DNA from: Candidatus Iainarchaeum sp.
Lineage (GTDB): Archaea > Iainarchaeota > Iainarchaeia > Iainarchaeales > JAXPJC01
Direction of reading: 5' to 3'
NCBI GenBank assembly: GCA_018304445.1
Contig: JAGVWD010000039.1
Coordinates: 1 to 33,192 of the forward strand
Length of the DNA stretch: 33,192 nucleotides
The translations under genes were made by a program, and so were the position numbers. Positions 21,339 to 28,959 of the stretch are shown piece after piece. A model generated the notes under the pieces. The model saw only the letters and a list, made by a program, of their open reading frames with translations. It was not told where the DNA came from and ran no database searches. Position 1 is the stretch's first letter. Every line of letters begins with the position of its first letter.

Positions 21339-22061
21339 TCACATTTCAATTGCAGGCTTTTCCGCCCCTATTACAAACACGTTCTCAGCGAGCGTGCTGA
21401 ATTTGTCCCCGTTCCCATTTTCAAGCATTACAAGCTTCGGCCTCTTCATTGTCGATTCCCCAACATCAAGGATTCTCGCATGCTCATTAACATGCTTTCC
21501 CGAAATTATGTAAACAAGGGAATTCTTTTCCATCCTGAATTTCGCGGCAATCTTTTGGCTTGGGAGATCTATCAGCAGCGAATCATGCACTGAAATTCCC
21601 TCAGTTCCTGAAGCCGCAATGCTTCTCCCGTCATTTGTTGCAATCTGCATCTTATTTCCCTTTGTTGCGTGCTTTCCCACAACTGTGCAAAGCTTCTGCA
21701 GCTTTCCTTTTGCCGGAATTTCCTTCAGCGTTATCCTTCCCTTCGAATCAAACAGAACCCTGTAGCGCTTTTCAATTTCTGGAAGTTCCACAACATCAAA
21801 TATCCCCAGAGGCATGTTGCGCCCCTTCCTTATTTTCCCGTCAACAAGCACCTTCCCTGAATTCAGCAGCATTTTCATTTCTTTTGCATTTCCGGCATAA
21901 TTCAGCAGCTCCCTCAGGGCAAACCCAAGCGGAACCGCATTGCCTTTCGGATGCGCCCCGGGCTTTGTGGATATTATCCACTTGCTGGTCTTTCTCATTG
22001 CAAACAATGCCCTGCTTGCGGAAAGCCTTTTTTGCTTCCTGTTTGCGCCCTTTCTCGCCAT
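21339..22061 (-). CDS. rps4e: Ribosomal protein S4e (eS4)
   Basis: 240 residues. It begins MARKGANRKQKRLSASRAL, then WIISTKPGAHPKGNAVPLGF, an S4-like RNA-binding segment (LLNSGKVLVDGKIRKGRNMP) and a KOW-like C-terminal part (YIISGKHVNEHARILDVGES, then RPKLVMLENGNGDKFSTLAE). ATG 22061 is chosen because it directly follows the L24 stop and gives the family start; the frame upstream is L24 in another reading. Length is typical. Confidence 0.96.
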   Translation of the reverse strand: MARKGANRKQKRLSASRALFAMRKTSKWIISTKPGAHPKGNAVPLGFALRELLNYAGNAKEMKMLLNSGKVLVDGKIRKGRNMPLGIFDVVELPEIEKRYRVLFDSKGRITLKEIPAKGKLQKLCTVVGKHATKGNKMQIATNDGRSIAASGTEGISVHDSLLIDLPSQKIAAKFRMEKNSLVYIISGKHVNEHARILDVGESTMKRPKLVMLENGNGDKFSTLAENVFVIGAEKPAIEM

Positions 22062-22062
22062 T

Positions 22063-22425
22063 TTACTTTTTCTCCTTTTTCTTCGCGTGCAGCCTTCTCT
22101 CATCGCCCTTTTCAAGCTCAATCAGCATCGCATTTCCCGCCCTTATTGGAATTGAAATTTCCTTCCCCGAAACCTTCTTCCTTTTTACCGAATCAACAAA
22201 TATCCTTCCCCTCTTCCTGTCAACGGCAATTATTTTTCCCTCTGCCTTTTTGTGCGACCCCTTGATAATTTTTACCATGTCCCCTTTCCTCAGCCCGAGG
22301 CTCCTTCTCCCGAGCTCTTTCCTCAGCTGCCTGCTGAGAGTTGCGCGCATGAATCCCTGCAGCTCATGCAAGGGCGCGTCATAAACCCTTTTTCTCTGTT
22401 TTCCCGGCTTTGTTGTTTTTTCCAT
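22063..22425 (-). CDS. rpl24: Ribosomal protein L24 (uL24)
   Basis: 120 residues of the archaeal type. The N-terminus QRKRVYDAPLHELQGFMRAT and LSRQLRKELGRRSLGLRKGD leads into the KOW motif (MVKIIKGSHKKAEGKIIAVD), with a Lys-rich end (RRLHAKKKEKK). GTGTGATA precedes ATG 22425. It initiates 23S assembly in the family. It stands between L14 and S4e as expected. Confidence 0.96.
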   Translation of the reverse strand: MEKTTKPGKQRKRVYDAPLHELQGFMRATLSRQLRKELGRRSLGLRKGDMVKIIKGSHKKAEGKIIAVDRKRGRIFVDSVKRKKVSGKEISIPIRAGNAMLIELEKGDERRLHAKKKEKK

Positions 22426-22444
22426 TTTATCACACTTAAACCAT

Positions 22445-22843
22445 TTAAACTACCGCCGCGGCAATTCCCGCAATCTTGGGCCAACGCTCCCCGACTTCCT
22501 TTGCTATTGCGCCCTTTATTTCGCTTGCCTTTGGCAATCCCTTCTCATCAACAAGCACAACCGCATTGTCCTCGAATTTTATCCTCATTCCATCAGGCCT
22601 GCGGTATTCCTTTTTTGTCCTTACAATTATCGCCCGCTCCACCTTCTTGCGCATTTCCGGCTTGCCCTTTGTTATTACAACCGTAATCATGTCGGCTATT
22701 CCCGCCTTCGGGGACATCTTCTTGCGCGTGTGCAGCCCTATTACGCTGATGATCCTGACTTCCTTTGCCCCTGAATTGTCAGTGCAAAAGCAGTTTGAGC
22801 GGTGCTGCAGGCTCTTCGCCCTTCTTGCCGTTATTGCGCGCAT
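22445..22843 (-). CDS. rpl14: Ribosomal protein L14 (uL14)
   Basis: 132 residues. It has LQHRSNCFCTDNSGAKEVRI, SVIGLHTRKKMSPKAGIADM, ITVVITKGKPEMRKKVERAI, IVRTKKEYRRPDGMRIKFED and DNAVVLVDEKGLPKASEIKG, all archaeal uL14. Its ATG shares a base with the true S17 stop (TAATG), direct evidence that S17 originally ended here. Length is normal. Confidence 0.97.
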   Translation of the reverse strand: MRAITARRAKSLQHRSNCFCTDNSGAKEVRIISVIGLHTRKKMSPKAGIADMITVVITKGKPEMRKKVERAIIVRTKKEYRRPDGMRIKFEDNAVVLVDEKGLPKASEIKGAIAKEVGERWPKIAGIAAAVV

Positions 22844-23218
22844 TACTTAAGCACCTCCATAACTACAAAGCTCTTTGTCTTGCTGAGCTTGCGCGTTTCG
22901 CCAATCCTTACCTTATCCCCTATTGCAACTGAAATGCAGTCAGGCTTGTGCGCGGTAATCCTCGACCTCACTTTCTTGAATCTCTCGTATTTCCTCACAT
23001 ACTGCATGAGATCTCACTTTCCTGTATCTCTCGTATTTCCTCACATACTGCATGAGATAGCGCTCCATAATTATTGTTTTCGGCGCCTTCGCCCTTATTA
23101 CAATCCCTTCAAACATATTTCCCCTTACTTTAACATTCCCGTGAACTGGGCATTTCAAGTCCTTGCAAATCAGAAACCCTTCGTTTCCGATACCTTCCGC
23201 TTTTTGATGTTCAGCCAT
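22843..23218 (-). CDS. rps17: Ribosomal protein S17 (uS17), frameshifted by a tandem duplication
   Basis: The reading frame from ATG 23218 gives [20 protein letters not shown], then [20 protein letters not shown], as expected for uS17. It then leaves frame because a 46-bp segment (22967-23012) is repeated (23013-23058), and terminates at 22940 as a 92-residue product. In the shifted frame the proper C-terminus continues: [20 protein letters not shown], then [20 protein letters not shown] and [12 protein letters not shown], with a stop at 22843 in TAATG overlap with L14. Removing either copy restores a full protein of about 109 residues. The N-terminus ([12 protein letters not shown]) is encoded by a copy of the dispersed hairpin element. 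An essential gene is unlikely to be truly broken, so an assembly error is plausible. Confidence 0.9.
22967..23058. repeat. 46-bp tandem duplication within S17
   Basis: The two 46-bp units, 22967-23012 and 23013-23058, differ at only two positions; 33 consecutive bases (22980-23012 and 23026-23058) are identical. 46 is not a multiple of three, so the second unit shifts the frame. The differences change Tyr-Arg to Phe-Lys, both conservative. Confidence 0.95.
23169..23200 (-). repeat. Dispersed hairpin element, copy 4 (inside S17)
   Basis: 32 nt; the plus strand reads ATCAGAAACCCTTCGTTTCC, then GATAC, then CTTCCGC. It matches the EMC3 copy at 27 of 32 positions, and its variable block GATAC matches the S4 copy. 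It is translated as [10 protein letters not shown] just after the S17 start. Confidence 0.75.
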
Positions 23219-23220
23219 TT

Positions 23221-23523
23221 TTATGCGCCCCTGCCCTTTTTGAAATAATTCTTTATCCTGTCCTCGGGCCTGCAGATTATCCTGCTGCATTCAATCTTCC
23301 CAAGGCTCTTCCCTGAAAGCCTGAATTCCATCACAACCTCTCGCTTCGGAATCCTCATTGTCTTTCCCCTTTTCTCAATCTCAAACATGTTCCTTGTCTC
23401 ATCCACAATCCTTCCTGAAAGCCCCATTTTCCCCGCGTCAGCGCTTTTTATTACCTTCGCATCCAGCCCTATGAGTTCGTGCGCCGGAAGGTTCGACCCA
23501 TTTATCAAATATTTAACTGTCAT
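23221..23523 (-). CDS. rnp1: RNase P protein component 1 (Rpp29/Rnp1)
   Basis: 100 residues. An Sm-like barrel protein of archaeal RNase P, which trims tRNA 5' ends. Seen: NLPAHELIGLDAKVIKSADA, MGLSGRIVDETRNMFEIEKR, KTMRIPKREVVMEFRLSG and RPEDRIKNYFKKGR near the end, all Rpp29 features. It overlaps the end of the aIF1 gene by 11 bp. Location between aIF1 and S17 is the standard archaeal one. Confidence 0.95.
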   Translation of the reverse strand: MTVKYLINGSNLPAHELIGLDAKVIKSADAGKMGLSGRIVDETRNMFEIEKRGKTMRIPKREVVMEFRLSGKSLGKIECSRIICRPEDRIKNYFKKGRGA

Positions 23524-23818
23524 CTATTGATTCCCCCTTGTATCCCTGCTCAATCAATATCCCCTTTATTTTCCTTTTGTGGTTTCCCTGAAGCTCTATT
23601 GTTTTTCCCTTTGTTGTTCCGCCGCACGCAAGCTTCCTTTTCATTATTTTTTCAAGCTCCTTTGCGGTCTGCATATCATCAATGCCGGATATTGTCGTTA
23701 TTATCTTTCCGAATGCGCGCTTGACTGCACTTACCTTGATTTTCTGCGCTTCCTTTGTTATTTGCGTGCATACGCAGATGTTTTTAGGCAATCCGCATAT
23801 CTGGCAGACTTCTTCCAT
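23513..23818 (-). CDS. Translation initiation factor aIF1 (SUI1)
   Basis: 101 residues. It has an N-terminal Cys-rich segment (VCQICGLPKNICVC) typical of archaeal aIF1, then the SUI1 fold: FGKIITTISGIDDMQTAKEL, LACGGTTKGKTIELQGNHKR and IKGILIEQGYKGESI. It helps select start codons on the small subunit. Its start codon shares a base with the L29 stop (TAATG). Complete. Confidence 0.96.
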   Translation of the reverse strand: MEEVCQICGLPKNICVCTQITKEAQKIKVSAVKRAFGKIITTISGIDDMQTAKELEKIMKRKLACGGTTKGKTIELQGNHKRKIKGILIEQGYKGESIDDS

Positions 23819-24054
23819 TATTTGCTTTTCCCCCTGTTTTTTATTTTTTCATTCGCCGAATGCTTCTTTTCATTCACAATTGTCAGTATTTTTGCCACGG
23901 TCCTGCGCAGCGCCCTTATCTTTCCGGGATTTTCCTGCTTTGTGTGGCTTGCCACAAGCGCCTTCTCTTTCGCAAGGTCCGCGCGCATCTCAAGCAGCTT
24001 CTCCTCTGCCTCCTGAACCGCCATCTCCCTTATCTGCCTTATCTTAAGCGCCAT
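23818..24054 (-). CDS. rpl29: Ribosomal protein L29 (uL29)
   Basis: 78 residues, helical hairpin: KIRQIREMAVQEAEEKLLEM, RADLAKEKALVASHTKQENP and GKIRALRRTVAKILTIVNEK. The motif NPGKIRALRRTVAKILT is diagnostic. AAGTGA, overlapping the S3 end, is the ribosome-binding site. The C-terminal tail is basic. Confidence 0.96.
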   Translation of the reverse strand: MALKIRQIREMAVQEAEEKLLEMRADLAKEKALVASHTKQENPGKIRALRRTVAKILTIVNEKKHSANEKIKNRGKSK

Positions 24055-24055
24055 T

Positions 24056-24802
24056 TCACTTGCCTTCCTCTATTTTAACTGCAGCCTCTCCCTTCACAAC
24101 AGTCTCTTCAGCAACAGGGGCTTCCTTTGCTTGCGCCTTTTCCGCGTCTTCAGCGCTTTTTGCGATTCTCTCATTCTCCTTTTCCTCATCAGCCCTTTTC
24201 TTTGCGATTATATCCCTTATTTTTATTTTGTCAGGGAAAACAACATCAGGCCTGATTATCCTTACCTTAATTCCAATAGCGCCCTGCTTGGGGTAGGAAG
24301 TTTTCATTCCGAAATCCACAAGCCGCACTTGTTCCCCCGCTTTTTTCATATAGCCAAGTGCAATCCTCTGCTTTTTCTTCCTTGCGCCCTTTCCCCCGAG
24401 CTTTCCGGAGATTATTATTTCCACTCCGAGTGCGCCCGCATTCATTATGTCCCTTACAACCCTGAATGCAACGCTCCTCCATGAGAATCCCCTTTCAATA
24501 AGGCTTGAAAGCAAATCCGACATGGCCTGCGCATCAAGCTGCGGCTTTTCAATTTCCTTTATCTCAAGCTGCGGATTGTCAATCCCGAATTTTTCCCCAA
24601 GCTCCTTTGTAAGCGTGCGAATGTTCTGCCCGCCCTTTCCTATTGCAAGCCCCGGGTTTGTCACATTCACAACAATCCTCGTTACTAATGGGGTCTTGAC
24701 AATCTCAAGGCGCGTGAATCCCGCGCTTTTAAGATGCTTCCTCATATAATCCTCAAGCTGCACATTCTTTATCCCCTGCTTGATGAATGCCTTCTCTATC
24801 AT
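24056..24802 (-). CDS. rps3: Ribosomal protein S3 (uS3)
   Basis: 248 residues. The KH domain has VVNVTNPGLAIGKGGQNIRT, with the GxxG loop GKGG. The C-domain has DIMNAGALGVEIIISGKLGG, RKKKQRIALGYMKKAGEQVR and GAIGIKVRIIRPDVVFPDKI. A Glu/Ala/Lys-rich C-terminal tail of about 50 residues is added, common in archaea. The start overlaps the L22 stop (ATGA). Confidence 0.97.
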   Translation of the reverse strand: MIEKAFIKQGIKNVQLEDYMRKHLKSAGFTRLEIVKTPLVTRIVVNVTNPGLAIGKGGQNIRTLTKELGEKFGIDNPQLEIKEIEKPQLDAQAMSDLLSSLIERGFSWRSVAFRVVRDIMNAGALGVEIIISGKLGGKGARKKKQRIALGYMKKAGEQVRLVDFGMKTSYPKQGAIGIKVRIIRPDVVFPDKIKIRDIIAKKRADEEKENERIAKSAEDAEKAQAKEAPVAEETVVKGEAAVKIEEGK

Positions 24803-25278
24803 TGTCCCGCCTCTTGCACGACTATTTCAAGGTGCGTTGATTTTCTCTTGCGCTGTTTTCCTGAAATCCTTCCCTGCGCCTGCATGCCTCTCCTGTGGAA
24901 TCCCTGGGAAGCGAACAGATGCGCTATGCGCAGCTTTCCCGCATCCAGCCCTTTTACATCAGCATTTGCCTTCACAAGCTTCAGCAAATCCAGGAATTTC
25001 GCCGCAGCCTTTATGGGATAGCGCCCTGCCTTTGCCTTGCTTTTCGGCTCCCCTGCGCGATGCGGAACCTTCTTGCGGTATTTCCTCAATGGCAAAAACG
25101 CGCGCATTTCCTTCAGGTCATTGAGGAATGCTTCCGCATTCTTCACGCTTTTCCCCTTCAGTTCCCTGCAAAGCTCAACGGAATATTTAAGCGAGACGGG
25201 CTGGTTTGCGAGTATAGCCCTCGCGCTCCTCTTGGGGTTTACTGCTGAAAAGTCAAAATTATAATTCCTTTTTACCAT
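24799..25278 (-). CDS. rpl22: Ribosomal protein L22 (uL22)
   Basis: 159 residues. It has VSLKYSVELCRELKGKSVKN, the tunnel-loop region FLPLRKYRKKVPHRAGEPKS, then GRYPIKAAAKFLDLLKLVKA and the C-terminal RRGMQAQGRISGKQRKRKST followed by HLEIVV. GGGGAAGG precedes the ATG. Archaeal length, no oddities. Confidence 0.97.
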   Translation of the reverse strand: MVKRNYNFDFSAVNPKRSARAILANQPVSLKYSVELCRELKGKSVKNAEAFLNDLKEMRAFLPLRKYRKKVPHRAGEPKSKAKAGRYPIKAAAKFLDLLKLVKANADVKGLDAGKLRIAHLFASQGFHRRGMQAQGRISGKQRKRKSTHLEIVVQEAGQ

Positions 25279-25290
25279 TTTCCTTCCCCT

Positions 25291-25698
25291 TTATCCTCTT
25301 GCGGTTATGGCGGTTGATGATTTTGTCGCGCCGATTCCCGCTCTCCCGTGCATCATTTTTTTGCGCGTCAATGCAAACTCCCCAATGAAATGCCCGAGCA
25401 TTTCCGGCATAATCCCGATAATTTCAAATGTATTTCCCCTGTGCACGGCAAACCTCAGCCCAACCATCCTCGGCACAACAATTATGTTGCGGAGATGCGT
25501 CCTGATGGGCTTTGCCTCCTTTCCCTGCTGCAAAAGCGCATGCGCCTTCTCGATTTTCTTTTCAATCTTCTTGTCCATTCCGCTGCGCAATAAGGTGCGC
25601 CTTGACCTTGAGCATATAAGCCCTGCAAATTCCTTGTCGGAAAGCTTGAGCAGTTCCTCAATGGGCTGCCCGCGAAATGCAAATTCCTTTTTTACCAT
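25291..25698 (-). CDS. rps19: Ribosomal protein S19 (uS19)
   Basis: 135 residues. It has FAFRGQPIEELLKLSDKEFA, SRSRRTLLRSGMDKKIEKKI, IRTHLRNIIVVPRMVGLRFA and VHRGNTFEIIGIMPEMLGHF with IGEFALTRKKMMHGRAGIGA, all archaeal uS19. GAGGTAGAGG precedes the ATG at 25698. Complete. Confidence 0.97.
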   Translation of the reverse strand: MVKKEFAFRGQPIEELLKLSDKEFAGLICSRSRRTLLRSGMDKKIEKKIEKAHALLQQGKEAKPIRTHLRNIIVVPRMVGLRFAVHRGNTFEIIGIMPEMLGHFIGEFALTRKKMMHGRAGIGATKSSTAITARG

Positions 25699-25704
25699 TT
25701 GCCT

Positions 25705-26424
25705 CTACCTCTTTGTCCTTCCCGTGCGCCTGCTCGCTATTGCCCCTACCTTCTGTCCGGGAGCAGCATGCCTTGAAACGCTCTTTGATTTTCCCGCGTG
25801 ATGCTGAGCCCCACCAAACGGATGGGAAACAGGATTCATCGCAACGCCCCTTACCCCCGGATAATGATAGCCCTTTGCGTGCATTGCATGATAATGCGTT
25901 CCTGCCTTCAGCATGGGCTTTTCAGTCCTTCCCCCGGCTGAAACATTTCCTATTGTGGCGCGTGATTCCGGGGAGATTTCGGCTGTTTTCCCGCTAGGCA
26001 GTTTAACATAAACCCTTCCAGGCTCCTTTGTTACAATATATCCATAAATACCGGAAGTTTTAATATAGCAGCCGCCGTCGCCAGGGCGCTTTTCTATATT
26101 GAATATCGGGCAGCCCTCTGCAATCTCATTCAATGGCAGAACATTTCCAATCTCCAATGGCGCCTTCTTGCCGTACTGCAGTTCCTGCCCCACAAACATC
26201 CCTTCCGGCGCAATCATATATGAACGCAGCCCGTTCTCAAACAGAATATCCGCAAGCACAGCGCTCCTTACCTTGTCAGAAACCAAATCAACAACCTTTC
26301 CTTTAAGCACATCCTCATTCTGCTCGGAAGTAATTGGCACATATTCAACATCCGCAATCCCGTGCCTCGCTATGAACATCGGGCTGCCCTTTCCCCTGCG
26401 CTGCTGCTTAAGTCTTTTTCCCAC
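25705..26424 (-). CDS. rpl2: Ribosomal protein L2 (uL2)
   Basis: 239 residues. It has MGKRLKQQRRGKGSPMFIAR, the middle KTSGIYGYIVTKEPGRVYVK and SPESRATIGNVSAGGRTEKP, and the peptidyl-transferase loop GVRGVAMNPVSHPFGGAQHH with the conserved His. The start is GTG (26424), adjoining the L23 stop. Complete and normal. Confidence 0.97.
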   Translation of the reverse strand: MGKRLKQQRRGKGSPMFIARHGIADVEYVPITSEQNEDVLKGKVVDLVSDKVRSAVLADILFENGLRSYMIAPEGMFVGQELQYGKKAPLEIGNVLPLNEIAEGCPIFNIEKRPGDGGCYIKTSGIYGYIVTKEPGRVYVKLPSGKTAEISPESRATIGNVSAGGRTEKPMLKAGTHYHAMHAKGYHYPGVRGVAMNPVSHPFGGAQHHAGKSKSVSRHAAPGQKVGAIASRRTGRTKR

Positions 26425-26425
26425 G

Positions 26426-26857
26426 CTATATCACGCCCAGCCTTGTTGCAACATCGCTTGCCTTGAAGCCCTTGCCTATTTTAACAATCGCCTTCTTTCT
26501 CCCCTTGCGGTCGCGGATAATCTTAACATTATCAACCTTCACTTTGTGCATCTCCTCAATCGCCTTTTTTATTGAGGGCTTGTCCGCATTCTGGTTTACT
26601 ATGAATGTCAATTTATTCTCCCTTTCAATCATGTTTACTGCCTTCTCGCTTATGAGCGCGAACTTAATTATTTCAAAATTCTTAAGCTCCTTCTCAATAT
26701 CGGAAGAACTGCGTTTTTCCGGTGCCTTTTCCTTCTGCGCAGGCGCTTCAATTTTCTTTTCAGCCTTTTCCCCCGCTGTCTTTTTCTCGGCCTTGGCAAT
26801 TGCAGGCTTCTGCTTTTCAGCAGCCTTCCCTTTCTTTGCGATTTTTTTCTCAGCCAT
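26426..26857 (-). CDS. rpl23: Ribosomal protein L23 (uL23)
   Basis: 143 residues: a 55-60 residue Lys/Ala/Glu-rich N-terminal extension (KIAKKGKAAEKQKPAIAKAE and onward), then the normal uL23 fold (NFEIIKFALISEKAVNMIER, NKLTFIVNQNADKPSIKKAI, VKVDNVKIIRDRKGRKKAIV and the final GFKASDVATRLGVI). ATG 26857 is preferred to the GTG nine bases before it. The extension resembles those on S2 and L7Ae here. L23 sits at the tunnel exit. Confidence 0.96.
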   Translation of the reverse strand: MAEKKIAKKGKAAEKQKPAIAKAEKKTAGEKAEKKIEAPAQKEKAPEKRSSSDIEKELKNFEIIKFALISEKAVNMIERENKLTFIVNQNADKPSIKKAIEEMHKVKVDNVKIIRDRKGRKKAIVKIGKGFKASDVATRLGVI

Positions 26858-26858
26858 T

Positions 26859-27680
26859 TTAAGCACTTACCTTTTCCTTTTCCGCAAGCTCGTTTACCGC
26901 GTTCTCTGACCATATTACAAGCCTTCCGGCCTTTGCGCCCGGAGCAAGAACTTCAGCATTCAGATTGCGCAGCTCAATCACATCAATTCCCGGAATATTC
27001 CTTGCCGCCCTGTAAATCCCTTCCTTGCTGCCCAAAACAACAATAAGCGCGCTTTTCCTTCTCGCGTATTTCCTTCCGCGCCTTTTCGCCTTGCCTGAGC
27101 GCAGCTTCTTTTTTTTCGCGCGCTCCACATCCTGCCATAATTTAAGCGCCTTGAGCATTTCGCACACATCCTTTGTTTTCTTCAGTTTTTCAATCCCTTT
27201 CTCAATAATTATCGGGAGCTCAACTCCTTCTGAAATTTTATGCCCGTGCGCAATTACAAGCTTCCTGTCGCATGATGCGGCAATGGCGCTTTTTATTGCA
27301 AGCCTTCTTTCCTTCTCATTTATCCTCTCATGGAGGGTTTTAAGCGCCTTTGGCGGATGTGATTTGGGCCCGCCCACAACCCCCGGAATTGCTGCAACAT
27401 CCCCCGCAAGCAGCCCCCTTCTGTGCTTTGTCCTCGGTTTGCGCGCTTTATCAACATTCATCGTGCGCTCCATTGCCGGAAGTGAGCGCAAACTCCTGTA
27501 TTCAGTAACAACTTCCCTTCCCGCATCGGGGTAAGTTCCCTTGGGCTGGAATCTTGCTGAAATAGCGGAAAGCGCAGCCCTTTTTATAAGTTCTGGGTGA
27601 TAGGGCTCATTGAACACTTCAGGCAGCTTTATGGAATGCGCCTTTTCCCCCGAAACTGAAAATACGTTAGCTTCTTTCAT
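26859..27680 (-). CDS. rpl4: Ribosomal protein L4 (uL4)
   Basis: About 273 residues of archaeal/eukaryotic type. It has VFSVSGEKAHSIKLPEVFNE, YRSLRSLPAMERTMNVDKAR, KPRTKHRRGLLAGDVAAIPG, VVGGPKSHPPKALKTLHERI and RNIPGIDVIELRNLNAEVLA. ATG 27680 and 27689 are both possible; TGATTTTT before 27680 resembles the site used for L13. It overlaps the L3 end by 14-23 bp. Complete. Confidence 0.95.
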   Translation of the reverse strand: MKEANVFSVSGEKAHSIKLPEVFNEPYHPELIKRAALSAISARFQPKGTYPDAGREVVTEYRSLRSLPAMERTMNVDKARKPRTKHRRGLLAGDVAAIPGVVGGPKSHPPKALKTLHERINEKERRLAIKSAIAASCDRKLVIAHGHKISEGVELPIIIEKGIEKLKKTKDVCEMLKALKLWQDVERAKKKKLRSGKAKRRGRKYARRKSALIVVLGSKEGIYRAARNIPGIDVIELRNLNAEVLAPGAKAGRLVIWSENAVNELAEKEKVSA

Positions 27681-28818
27681 AAAAATCATTTCCCGCTTTT
27701 ACTTCTCTTTCTCTTTTTTTTTCCTTCTCTCCCTTGACTGCCATTGCAATCTCATCATTCACGCTTTTCTCTTCCTTTTCGGCTTTCTTCTCAACTCTCA
27801 CTTTATGCACTGCAACTTCCTCTTCAGAAGTTTTTGCAATTTCAGGCTTTGTTGATATGAATGTTATTTCGCTTAATTTCCTTTCAATGTGCGGCTTCCT
27901 TATCGCCTTGCGCAGCGCAACAATCCTTTTTATATGCCCGGGCAATGAGCCAGCAACAAGAATTGTAGTGCCTCTCAATGTTCCGTATCCCTCAAACCCC
28001 GAGCTTGGATTCAGCTCCACGGGATTTTCAAAAATCTTAAGTATGCGCTTGTTGTATTCCGCCCTCGCATGATAGCCCATCTGCCCGGCGCGGGCAACAG
28101 TCCACATCACTGTGCTTGGATTCCAAGGGCCTATGCTTCCGACCATCCTTTCCTTCTTTGATTTTCTGCGGAGTGTCCTTACACCAAAGCGCTTCACAAC
28201 GCCCTGGAATCCCTTTCCCAGTGTAACGGCCCTTGCATCCACAATCTCATTGTCTGAAAAAACATCCTTGGCTGAAATTTCCTTTCCAAATATATTTTTC
28301 GCATAATCCATCTGCGCATCCAGATTCCCTGAAAGCGCAATTTCAATAACCTCAGGCACTTTCTTGCCTATGCCCGTCAAATGCGGCTGCGCATGCGCAA
28401 TGAGCCTTATTTCAACAACCCTGTCCCTTAATTTTTCAATCTTCCCGAAATCGCCATTTCCCTTAAGGTTTTTTATCCTCTTTCCCAGATGCTTGTCAAA
28501 TTTCTCAGCAATGATTTCAGTAAGCGCATATTTTCCCTTTGAGGAATTCCCGTAAGCGCGGATTCCGAAAATTTTCATGGGGGGTGCTTCAATAATTGTT
28601 GCGGGAATTCTCAGCTCATGGCCATAAGTGGCAGATTTATCATACAAATCCTTTGCCATCACATGCAGCATTCCGGCCTTGTATCCGAAAAATTCCATGG
28701 GCTTTGATGCGCCATCCGTTATTTTCGGGAATGTTGTGAAATTCGCTACAGGCTTTGCAGCCCTTACCCTAGGGTAGAATTGCAAGCTTCCGCTTCTTGG
28801 CTTATGCTTCTTTGTCAC
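27667..28818 (-). CDS. rpl3: Ribosomal protein L3 (uL3)
   Basis: 383 residues, first gene of the super-operon. It has KKHKPRSGSLQFYPRVRAAK, EFFGYKAGMLHVMAKDLYDK, GKGFQGVVKRFGVRTLRRKS and SIGPWNPSTVMWTVARAGQM with GYHARAEYNKRIL. A C-terminal Lys/Glu/Val-rich tail of about 50 residues (EVAVHKVRVEKKAEKEEK and onward) extends past the core. The start is GTG with GGTGA upstream. The leader (about 90 nt) contains a copy of the dispersed hairpin element. Confidence 0.96.
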   Translation of the reverse strand: MTKKHKPRSGSLQFYPRVRAAKPVANFTTFPKITDGASKPMEFFGYKAGMLHVMAKDLYDKSATYGHELRIPATIIEAPPMKIFGIRAYGNSSKGKYALTEIIAEKFDKHLGKRIKNLKGNGDFGKIEKLRDRVVEIRLIAHAQPHLTGIGKKVPEVIEIALSGNLDAQMDYAKNIFGKEISAKDVFSDNEIVDARAVTLGKGFQGVVKRFGVRTLRRKSKKERMVGSIGPWNPSTVMWTVARAGQMGYHARAEYNKRILKIFENPVELNPSSGFEGYGTLRGTTILVAGSLPGHIKRIVALRKAIRKPHIERKLSEITFISTKPEIAKTSEEEVAVHKVRVEKKAEKEEKSVNDEIAMAVKGEKEKKREREVKAGNDFYERS

Positions 28819-28862
28819 TCAGATTCACCAGGCTAATATAAACTGCATTGCAGCACAGCACA

Positions 28863-28890
28863 ATCAGAAACTGCGTTTCCTCAAGCTTCC
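28863..28890 (-). repeat. Dispersed hairpin element, copy 5 (L3 leader)
   Basis: The plus strand reads ATCAGAAAC, TGC, GTTTCCTCAAGCTTCC. It is close to the EMC3 copy, with a 2-nt gap. In the mRNA it folds as GAAAC-GCA-GTTTC, 45 bases before the L3 start codon. Confidence 0.65.
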
Positions 28891-28930
28891 TTGCTGCATT
28901 TTCAAAAACAAAAAACGTGTGTTTTTTGTA

Positions 28931-28959
28931 TTTATATCCCGCACGGTTCGCGAGGGATA
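28931..28959 (-). promoter_or_regulatory. Promoter of the ribosomal super-operon with inverted repeat
   Basis: Minus-strand GGATATAAATAC (TATA core 28931-28939) is the best TATA box in the window and implies a leader of about 90 nt before L3. TATCCC (28935-28940) and GGGATA (28954-28959) form a 6-bp inverted repeat with partial symmetry between, overlapping the TATA upstream edge where TFB would bind. Confidence 0.55.

Noticed and set aside
22967..23058. CRISPR-like repeat
   Set aside because: Only two directly adjacent units without spacers, inside a coding gene.
22940..23218. Programmed frameshifting as the main explanation for S17
   Set aside because: The shift comes from an exact-length tandem duplication, not from a slippery site; two-allele assembly or a true duplication explains it more simply.
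2461..28555. Many long open frames on the plus strand opposite the ribosomal genes
   Set aside because: They are antisense to unambiguous minus-strand genes, have unusual composition (Ser/Phe/Leu/Pro-rich) and lack family matches or ribosome-binding sites.
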